From Bacteroidales bacterium UBA3289 (GTDB lineage: Bacteria > Bacteroidota > Bacteroidia > Bacteroidales > UBA932): 26,471 nucleotides of DNA. Positions 15,984 to 21,902 of the stretch are shown here, piece by piece. A program made the translations under genes and the position numbers. Location: the NCBI GenBank assembly GCA_002361625.1, contig DETL01000009.1, positions 16,560 through 43,030 of the forward strand, written 5' to 3'. Each line of letters opens with the position of its first letter. Within the stretch, counting starts at the first letter, position 1. A model generated the notes under the pieces. That model ran no database searches. It saw only the letters and a list, made by a program, of their open reading frames with translations, and was not told where the DNA came from.

Positions 15984-17701
15984 GATTCCTTCTTCTCCTT
16001 GGAATCTTCGGAGGGCTTCTCCGGCTCGTCGCCGTGCGAATCCTTGTACTTGAACCGGCGGATCTTCTGGGTGGCCGTCTTTTCGAAGGGCTCCTTCATG
16101 GCATCGACTTCACCGATCTTGGAGTTCTTGCCGACGGTCTTGTTCACCCATTCCAGGACGGCCTTCTTGCGGGCCTCCAGCTCCTCGAAGAACTTGTCCT
16201 CACCGGCCTGATCCCAGTTCAGGACGTTGTCGTCGAACTTCACCAGGGCGACGAGCTTGCCGTCGCGCTCCATCACGAGGGACTCGTTCACCCCCTCGAT
16301 GTCGTTGATAACCATCTCGATCTCCTCCGGATAGATGTTCTCGCCGGAAGGGCCCAGGATGGTGTTGTTCAGGCGTCCTTTGATATAGTACCAGCCGTCT
16401 TCGTCCACGGTGGCGACATCGTTGGTATGGAACCAGCCGTCGTCGTCCAGGACCTGGCGGGTGCGGGTGGGATCCTTGTAGTAGCCCAGCATGACATTGT
16501 TGCCGCGGCACACGATCTCGCCTTCGCCGGTCTCGGGATTGACATTGTCCAGGCGGACTTCCACCCCGTACGAGGCAATGCCGATGGATCCGATGCGCTT
16601 GGGCTTGTCGACCATCACGTTGCACACGAGCGGAGCCGTCTCCGTGAGGCCGTAGCCGACGGCGTACGGGAAGCGGCAGTTCTTCAGGAAGGTCTCCACG
16701 GTGGTATCCATCTTGGCGCCGCCTACGCCGAAGAAACGCAGTTTCCCGCCGAATGTCTTCATCAGCCGGGAGTGGATGAGCATGTACAGGAGCCAGGGCA
16801 TGTGCTCGTGCAGCCAGGAAAGGACACGGCTCTTCTTGACTGTCGGAACAATGCTGTTGCGGTAGATTTTCTCCACCACCAGGGGCACGGAAAGCATGAC
16901 CGTCGGCTTCACTTTCTTCATGGCGGGAAGGAGGATGCTCGGGGTCGGCGGCTTTTGCAGGTAGTAGCAGCAAGCGCCCACATAGAAGGAATAGAGCGAG
17001 GAAACGCTCATCTCATAGGCGTGGGCGATCGGCAGGATGGACAGGAACCGGTCTTTCTTGAAGCAGGGCTGCGCCTTGAAGGAAGCGGCGAGATTCTGCG
17101 TAATGTTCCGGTGCGAAAGCATCACGCCTTTGGCGTTGCCGGTGGTTCCGGACGTGTAGATGATCGTGGCCAGGTCGTCAGGCTGAGGCACCGAAGTCCA
17201 ACCGTCGCACTGGAAATCGTCGTCGTTCTTCTTGATGAAGTCGAAGGTCTCGATGTCGATGACGAGGGTCATCCGTTCGTAGCAGGCCGGGGATATCTTG
17301 CCGCTCAGGCGTTTGGAAACGAAAATGACCTTGGATTCTGAGTGGGTGAGGATGTTGGTGACCTCATTTTCGGAGCTGTCCGGCAGGATGGGGATGGCGA
17401 CGCGCCCGAAAGCGGTCGCGGCAAAAAAGGCGACAATCCAGTTGGGCATGCTCTGGGACAGGATAGCTACCTTGTCACCGGCGCTGATCCCGTAGCGGGA
17501 CATCCGCTGGGAGAGCTGGTCGCACTTGATGCGGAACGTTTCGTAGGTATAGGACTGACCGCCGTCCACGAACTGGTAAGCGGTCCTTTTTGCATAATTG
17601 GACGTGGCGTACTCATAGACCTTCCGCAAGGTCGTGCAGTGGTTCTCGCGATACCTGTACTTTCGCCAGGGCTTATAGTATCTTTTCGTTTTCTTGGCCA
17701 T
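15980..17701 (-). CDS. AMP-forming long-chain fatty-acid--CoA ligase family protein
   Basis: 573 residues of the ANL (adenylate-forming) superfamily. The P-loop-like motif TIIYTSGTTGNAKG lies at 179-192, YGLTETAP at 350-357, GWFHTNDVA with Asp428 at 422-430, the hinge KGR at 441-443 and GENIYPEEIE at 453-462. A C-terminal TATQKIRRFKYKD probably carries the catalytic lysine. Expected reaction: ATP-dependent activation of a fatty acid to acyl-AMP and then acyl-CoA or a related thioester. The N-terminus is strongly basic and aromatic (MAKKTKRYYKPWRKYRYREN), and the tail is Glu/Lys/Ser-rich; both are extra to the core. It lies 20 bases after a PlsC-like gene, so the two may work together in phospholipid acylation or fatty-acid salvage (inference). 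Confidence 0.9.
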   Translation of the reverse strand: MAKKTKRYYKPWRKYRYRENHCTTLRKVYEYATSNYAKRTAYQFVDGGQSYTYETFRIKCDQLSQRMSRYGISAGDKVAILSQSMPNWIVAFFAATAFGRVAIPILPDSSENEVTNILTHSESKVIFVSKRLSGKISPACYERMTLVIDIETFDFIKKNDDDFQCDGWTSVPQPDDLATIIYTSGTTGNAKGVMLSHRNITQNLAASFKAQPCFKKDRFLSILPIAHAYEMSVSSLYSFYVGACCYYLQKPPTPSILLPAMKKVKPTVMLSVPLVVEKIYRNSIVPTVKKSRVLSWLHEHMPWLLYMLIHSRLMKTFGGKLRFFGVGGAKMDTTVETFLKNCRFPYAVGYGLTETAPLVCNVMVDKPKRIGSIGIASYGVEVRLDNVNPETGEGEIVCRGNNVMLGYYKDPTRTRQVLDDDGWFHTNDVATVDEDGWYYIKGRLNNTILGPSGENIYPEEIEMVINDIEGVNESLVMERDGKLVALVKFDDNVLNWDQAGEDKFFEELEARKKAVLEWVNKTVGKNSKIGEVDAMKEPFEKTATQKIRRFKYKDSHGDEPEKPSEDSKEKKES

Positions 17702-17721
17702 AGGGGAGTGGGTCTGTTCAG

Positions 17722-18303
17722 TTAAGGAACGATGAATCCGTCCTTGTGCTTGCCTTGGAGGCCAAGCGGACGGTAATGGTCATAGATGCGCTGCATATCG
17801 GCCTTGGGGTCGTCGGTGAGCTCGATGGGCTCGCCCACGCTGATTTGCTTCCGGCCCCAGTCGTAATAGCCGAGATACACCGTGGATCCGGTTTCCCGGG
17901 CGATGAGGTGGAAGCCGGACTTCCACCGTTTGGTCGCCTCCCGCGTCCCTTCCGGGGCGATGGCGAGGTGGAATTCGTCCACCGAATCCATTTCGTGGAT
18001 CAGGCTCCGGACCATGGATGCGGCGCTCTCCCGGTCCACGGGCACCGCTCCGCAGGCACGGAGGATGGGTCCCAGGGGCCAGAAGAAGAATTCCTGCTTG
18101 ATCATGATATGGGCCACCTTGCCGAACTGCGTGTAAAACAGGTAGCAGATGAGGAAGTCCCAGACCGTCGTATGCGGGACGCCCAGGACGATGGCTTTCT
18201 TTTCCTTCATGGGACCGCCGACGCTCTTCCAGCCCAGCAGGCGGAGGCAACGTCCGCAGAATCGGGCCCAGCCCGGTCTCACGGTTGATTTGATTTTTCC
18301 CAT
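17722..18303 (-). CDS. PlsC-like 1-acylglycerol-3-phosphate acyltransferase family protein
   Basis: 193 residues from the ATG at 18303; a TTG at 18309 overlapping the parE stop would add only two residues. The catalytic HX4D motif is HTTVWD (44-49) within VLGVPHTTVWDF, and the PEGTR substrate-binding motif is at 117-121. GPILRACGAVPVDR matches the conserved block between them. Family role: transfer of an acyl group to lysophosphatidate or another lipid at the inner membrane. The protein is somewhat shorter than typical PlsC (about 240 residues) and lacks a clear N-terminal transmembrane helix. It starts 2 bases after parE and ends 20 bases before the acyl-CoA ligase gene. Confidence 0.87.
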   Translation of the reverse strand: MGKIKSTVRPGWARFCGRCLRLLGWKSVGGPMKEKKAIVLGVPHTTVWDFLICYLFYTQFGKVAHIMIKQEFFFWPLGPILRACGAVPVDRESAASMVRSLIHEMDSVDEFHLAIAPEGTREATKRWKSGFHLIARETGSTVYLGYYDWGRKQISVGEPIELTDDPKADMQRIYDHYRPLGLQGKHKDGFIVP

Positions 18304-18305
18304 AG

Positions 18306-20225
18306 TCAAATGTTTACGTCTTCGAGTTCCTCCTCGCTGCGGAGGTTCTCCATGATGAACCGCTGGCGTTCGCCGGTGTTGTCGCCCATGTAGAACTCCA
18401 TGATCTCGGAGATGGATTCCTCATCGGCCAGCTTGACCGGATCCAGGCGCATGTTCTCTCCGATGAAGTCCACGAACTCGTGGGAGGAGATTTCGCCGAG
18501 ACCCTTGAACCGGGTGATTTCCACACCGGTCTTGAGTTCCTTGATCGCCTTCTCCTTTTCGTCGATAGAGTAGCAGTAACGCGTGGTTTTCTTGTTGTGG
18601 ACGCGGAACAGGGGCGTCTGGAGGATGTGGACATGGCCGCGGCGGATCAGGTCCGGGTAGTACTTCATGAAGAAGGTAAGGACCAGCATCCGGATGTGCA
18701 TGCCGTCGTCATCGGCATCGGTGGCGACGATGATGTTGTTGTAGCGGAGGTCGTCCAGCTCCTCCTCCACGCCGAGGGCGGAGATAAGCAGGTTCAGCTC
18801 CTCGTTCTCGGCCACTTTCTTGCGGCTTTCCTTGTAGCAGTTGATGGGCTTGCCCCGGAGAGAGAAGACGGCCTGGGTGTTGGCATTGCGCACCTTGGTG
18901 ATGGTTCCCGACGCGGAATCGCCCTCGGTGATGAAGATGGAAGTCTTCTCGCGCTCGTCCTCCTTGTTCTTGAGGGGCTTGTCGTTGAAATGGATGCGGC
19001 AGTCGCGGAGCTTGCGGTTATAGACGTTGGCCTTCTTGTTGCGCTCGCGCGTCTTTTTCTGGATGCCGGCGATTTCCTCGCGCTCCGCCTGGGACTCCTT
19101 GATCTTCTTCTCGATCACCGGAACGATGTCCATGTGCATGTGGAGATAGTTGTCCAGGTTCTTGGACACGAAGTCGTTGATGAAGCTGCGGATGGTGGGG
19201 CCGCGGTCGGTGGCGGAACTCCCGTCCGGATTCTTCACCTGCTTTTCCCACATGTAGGTGGAGCCGAGCTTGGTCTTGGTCTGGCCCTCGAAGATCGGTT
19301 CCTGGATCTGGATGGCCACGGCGCCCACGACGCCCTGACGGACGTCCTCGGGCTTGTAGTCCTTCTTGAAGAAGTCCTTGAAGGTCTTGGCGATGGCCTC
19401 GCGGTAGGCGGCGAGATGGGTGCCGCCGTCGCGGGTGTTCTGGCCGTTGACGAAGGAGGAAATGTTCTCGCCGTAGCTGCTGCCATGGGTGAGGACGATC
19501 TCGATGTCCGGTCCTTCGATGTGGATGAGGGGGTACAACGGCTTCTCCGCCATATTCTCCGTGACGAGGTCCAGCAGGCCGTTCTCGCTCATGTAGGGGA
19601 CCCCGTTCAGGTTGAGGGTGAGGCCCTTCTTGAGGTAGGAATAGTTCTTGACCATCGTCTCCACGATGTCCATGTGGAAGGAGTAACCCTCGAACATCTG
19701 CTCATCGGGGGTGAAGCGGATGAAGGTCCCGTTCTTTTCCTTGCTCTCCCGGATCCCGCTGTCCAGCAGGATACCCCGGGAGTAGTGTGCGAAGGAGCTC
19801 TGTCCGTCGCGGAAGGATTCCACCCAGAAGTCGGAGGACATGGCGTTCACGGCCTTGGTGCCCACGCCGTTCATACCCACGGATTTCTGGAAGGCCTCGG
19901 TGTCGAATTTGCCGCCGGTGTTCAGCTTGGACGTGACATCCACGACCTTCCCGAGCGGAATGCCGCGGCCGAAGTCGCGGACCGTCACGGTCTTGTCCTC
20001 GATGTCGATGTCGATGCGCTTGCCGAAGCCCATCGAGAACTCGTCCACGGAATTGTCGATGACCTCTTTCAGCAGGACATAGATGCCGTCTCCCTGCCGC
20101 TCTCCGTTCCCCAGGCGCCCGATATACATGCCGGAGCGCCGCCGGATGTGCTCATACCACTCCAGGGTGACGATGTTCTCTTCGTTATAGTTGGATCCTT
20201 GCTTCTTCTCGATCTCTTCAGCCAT
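18306..20225 (-). CDS. parE: DNA topoisomerase IV subunit B
   Basis: 639 residues. GHKL ATPase motifs are present: EVIDNSVDE (54-62), DFGRGIP (84-90), GGKFDTEAF and GMNGVGTKAVNAMS (117-130). The TOPRIM domain has EGDSASG (434-440) and the metal-binding DADDDG (503-508). The opening WYEHIRRRSGMYIGRLG, followed by GDGIYVLLKEVIDNS, resembles Bacteroidota ParE rather than GyrB, whose usual form is KRPGMYIG. ParE supplies ATP hydrolysis for chromosome decatenation together with ParC; no parC is in the window. A good promoter stands 25 bases upstream, and four further genes follow with almost no gaps. Confidence 0.92.
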   Translation of the reverse strand: MAEEIEKKQGSNYNEENIVTLEWYEHIRRRSGMYIGRLGNGERQGDGIYVLLKEVIDNSVDEFSMGFGKRIDIDIEDKTVTVRDFGRGIPLGKVVDVTSKLNTGGKFDTEAFQKSVGMNGVGTKAVNAMSSDFWVESFRDGQSSFAHYSRGILLDSGIRESKEKNGTFIRFTPDEQMFEGYSFHMDIVETMVKNYSYLKKGLTLNLNGVPYMSENGLLDLVTENMAEKPLYPLIHIEGPDIEIVLTHGSSYGENISSFVNGQNTRDGGTHLAAYREAIAKTFKDFFKKDYKPEDVRQGVVGAVAIQIQEPIFEGQTKTKLGSTYMWEKQVKNPDGSSATDRGPTIRSFINDFVSKNLDNYLHMHMDIVPVIEKKIKESQAEREEIAGIQKKTRERNKKANVYNRKLRDCRIHFNDKPLKNKEDEREKTSIFITEGDSASGTITKVRNANTQAVFSLRGKPINCYKESRKKVAENEELNLLISALGVEEELDDLRYNNIIVATDADDDGMHIRMLVLTFFMKYYPDLIRRGHVHILQTPLFRVHNKKTTRYCYSIDEKEKAIKELKTGVEITRFKGLGEISSHEFVDFIGENMRLDPVKLADEESISEIMEFYMGDNTGERQRFIMENLRSEEELEDVNI

Positions 20226-20249
20226 GTTGCCTTCTTTTCACTATTCCTA

Positions 20250-20280
20250 CAAAGATAGGGAATTATCCCGACAATTTCAA
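20250..20280 (-). promoter_or_regulatory. Promoter of the parE operon
   Basis: On the minus strand TTG (20280-20278) is followed after 20 bases by TATCTTTG (20257-20250), close to the Bacteroides TTTG-N19-21-TAnnTTTG pattern. The predicted start near 20246 gives a leader of about 21 nt before the parE ATG. Confidence 0.75.
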
Positions 20281-20283
20281 CTG

Positions 20284-20298
20284 CCGGAGGGGCTCCGG
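20284..20298 (-). other. Small GC-rich hairpin after the DUF1573 gene
   Basis: CCGGAG / CTCCGG closes a three-base loop just after the DUF1573 stop. On the minus strand no T-run follows, so it is a poor intrinsic terminator. It abuts the -33 element of the parE promoter. Some read-through from DUF1573 into parE is possible. Confidence 0.45.
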
Positions 20299-20301
20299 AC
20301 C

Positions 20302-21480
20302 CTATTTCACCAGTCCCACGAGGAACAGGTTGATGATTGGCCGGGCGGGGCAGTTGGTCGTCAGCGTAAGCATGACGACGGTCTCTCCCTTGGGGAGCCG
20401 GGAAGTGTCCAGCCGCACGGGCAGGGTGCCTTTCTTCTGGGCGGGCGTATCTCCGGGAAGCGTGTAGGTGAGGCCTTCGGAATCGGCATCGAGACTGTAG
20501 AGCTTCAAGGTGGATTTCCCCTTGTTGGTGAATTTGAAAACGGCATCGACCTTGGTGCCGGCGGTGACGGTTCCGAAGGAAACCGTGCTCTCATCGAAAA
20601 TGCACTGGGCGGCATTCTTTCGCTCTTCGGCGCTCATGGAAGCAAAGTTTCCGCGCGTAAGAGCATTGATTTCCAGCGGCTTGGAGGCTTTCTTCCCGTT
20701 CACGACGGGCGTGGCGCGGTACGTGTGCCGGCCCCAGATGGAAGGGTCTCCCTTGACACTGAAACGGAGGGTGGCCGTCTTTCCGGCCGGGATGGTGGCG
20801 GGATCCGCCTCGATGGTCAGGTTCCGGGAGACGTCGGTGAAGGTAAGCTTCAGCGGCTGTTTCCCGAGGTTGGCGACCTTCGCCTCGTCGGAGGAGGATT
20901 CGCCCTGAAGGACATTCGGAACCTTGTAGCTGAGGCCCTTGAGGCCCAGGTTGCCGATGCGCTCGGCGCCATACAGCTCCGTAAGGGACTTCTGTTTCTC
21001 GTGGACGACGCCCCGGAGTCGCAGGATAACCGGCTTACTCACTCCGGCGATATACACGGTGAGCGTCTTGTCAAAGGGGATGGGACCGTCCTCATTCTTG
21101 TAGGTGGCCGAGATGGTCCCCGTCTTGCCGGGCTGGAGCGGCTCCCGGGTCCAGGTGGCATCCGTGCAGCCGCAGGAGGTCACCACCTCGTAGATGGCGA
21201 TGGGCTCCTTGCCGATGTTCTTGACCGTGAAGGTGCAGGACAGGGGGCCGTCGTTGACGGAGATGTCGCCGAAGTCATGGACCGTCTTGTCGAATTCCAC
21301 GACATCGCCTACCTGGACGGCCTCCGAGTCGCTTTCCTCGGGGGCGAGGGCCATTGTCGGGTTCTCCGTGGTTTGGCTCAAGTCTTGCAAAGCCTTCTTC
21401 ACCTCAGCGCTGTTGGCGTTCTTGCAGCCGCACAGGGCGGCGAGGGCCAGCGCGTAGAATACAATGTGCTTCTTCATCAT
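20302..21480 (-). CDS. DUF1573 repeat lipoprotein
   Basis: 392 residues from the first of two adjacent ATGs (21480 and 21477). The signal peptide ends ALCGC, with the lipid Cys at residue 18 counted from the first Met. At least two DUF1573-like Ig domains are visible. The first (about 60-160) has FDKTVHDFGDI, the conserved SCGCTDATW and LQPGKTGTISATYKN. The last (about 285-392) has FDESTVSFGTVTAGTKVDAVFKFTNKGKSTLKL. A central domain has KVANLGKQPLKLTF. The family is common in Bacteroidota, probably in the envelope, and its molecular function is unknown. It is divergent from the ferredoxin gene and upstream of parE. Confidence 0.87.
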   Translation of the reverse strand: MMKKHIVFYALALAALCGCKNANSAEVKKALQDLSQTTENPTMALAPEESDSEAVQVGDVVEFDKTVHDFGDISVNDGPLSCTFTVKNIGKEPIAIYEVVTSCGCTDATWTREPLQPGKTGTISATYKNEDGPIPFDKTLTVYIAGVSKPVILRLRGVVHEKQKSLTELYGAERIGNLGLKGLSYKVPNVLQGESSSDEAKVANLGKQPLKLTFTDVSRNLTIEADPATIPAGKTATLRFSVKGDPSIWGRHTYRATPVVNGKKASKPLEINALTRGNFASMSAEERKNAAQCIFDESTVSFGTVTAGTKVDAVFKFTNKGKSTLKLYSLDADSEGLTYTLPGDTPAQKKGTLPVRLDTSRLPKGETVVMLTLTTNCPARPIINLFLVGLVK

Positions 21481-21484
21481 GACA

Positions 21485-21516
21485 CAAAGTTAAGGGGCGA
21501 TTGTTTGAAAAACAAA
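21485..21516 (-). promoter_or_regulatory. Promoter of the DUF1573 gene, very close to its start codon
   Basis: On the minus strand TTTG (21516-21513), 20 bases, then TAACTTTG (21492-21485): an exact match to the Bacteroides promoter pattern. Transcription would start near 21481, leaving almost no leader before the ATG at 21480. A weaker alternative box, TTAATTTG (21520-21513), with TTTG at 21542-21539, would give a leader of about 29 nt. Confidence 0.65.
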
Positions 21517-21533
21517 TTAAATGTTTAAATTTG
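21504..21533 (+). promoter_or_regulatory. Promoter of the ferredoxin gene
   Basis: TTTG (21504-21507), 18 bases, then TAAATTTG (21526-21533), a full -7 match. The predicted start near 21537 gives a leader of about 38 nt. The element interleaves with the divergent DUF1573 promoter. Confidence 0.7.
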
Positions 21534-21574
21534 CAGACCAAACTGACTGCAACAACAATTTAAAGGAACTAAAC

Positions 21575-21748
21575 ATGGCTTACGTAATCAATCCCGATCT
21601 CTGCATGGCTTGCGGAACCTGCCAGGGCGAATGCCCGACCGGCGCCATCAACGAAGGTGATGTGTACAGCATCGACCCGAACATCTGCATCGACTGCGGC
21701 ACCTGCGCCGGCGTCTGCCCGGCTGAGGCGATCGCTCCCGGCGAGTAA
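21575..21748 (+). CDS. 2[4Fe-4S] ferredoxin
   Basis: A 57-residue electron carrier. Two cluster motifs, CMACGTCQGECP (Cys10, 13, 16, 20) and CIDCGTCAGVCP (Cys38, 41, 44, 48), bind two [4Fe-4S] clusters in the classic clostridial-type fold. The ATG at 21575 is chosen over one at 21521 because the latter lies upstream of the -7 box, and because AAAGGA (21562-21567) is a good ribosome-binding site 7 bases before it, unusual in Bacteroidota. It is the likely redox partner of pyruvate:ferredoxin oxidoreductase, whose gene end lies at 26038. It is monocistronic between its own promoter and a terminator. Confidence 0.95.
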   Translation: MAYVINPDLCMACGTCQGECPTGAINEGDVYSIDPNICIDCGTCAGVCPAEAIAPGE

Positions 21749-21769
21749 GATCCGATTCCGAATTTAAAA

Positions 21770-21801
21770 AGAATCCCGACCTGCATCCAGGCCGGGATTC
21801 T
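21770..21801. terminator. Bidirectional terminator between ferredoxin and M16 peptidase genes
   Basis: Arms AGAATCCCG and CGGGATTCT, with an inner CCTG/CAGG and the loop CATC, make a long hairpin 21 bases after the ferredoxin stop. On the plus strand TGTTTG follows. On the minus strand the stem is followed by TTTTTAAATT, so it is a better terminator for the M16 gene coming from the right. Confidence 0.8.
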
Positions 21802-21807
21802 GTTTGA

Positions 21808-21893
21808 GGGGGCTCTGCCCCCTAATGCCCCTGCGGCTCTCGGCCTATAAGTCCTGACGGACACGGCCTCCGCCGGGCGCTCTGATGAGCGCC
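21808..21893. other. Intergenic block of hairpins, possible REP-like element
   Basis: Between the terminator and the M16 stop lie several inverted repeats: GGGGGC/GCCCCC with a 3-base loop (21808-21822), GTCC/GGAC nested between GGCC copies (about 21843-21867), and GGCGCTC/GAGCGCC with loop TGAT (21876-21893). No T-run follows any of them on the minus strand and no coding frame is convincing. The block would lie in the 3' untranslated part of the M16 mRNA if that mRNA ends at 21770. Confidence 0.5.
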
Positions 21894-21902
21894 TTTGGCA
21901 CA

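Noticed and set aside
18306..20225. gyrB instead of parE
   Set aside because: The N-terminal RSGMYIGRLGNG and IYVLLKEVIDNSVDEF patterns fit Bacteroidota ParE. GyrB of this phylum usually has KRPGMYIG or KRPAMYIG and a shorter spacing to the ATP-binding Asn block.
18480..20258. A 592-codon open frame antisense to parE
   Set aside because: The product is a low-complexity Val/Leu/Asp/Gly-rich sequence with no motif; parE on the other strand explains the region. The same holds for long antisense frames over 5982-7580, 10221-11606, 16034-17341 and 23301-24797.
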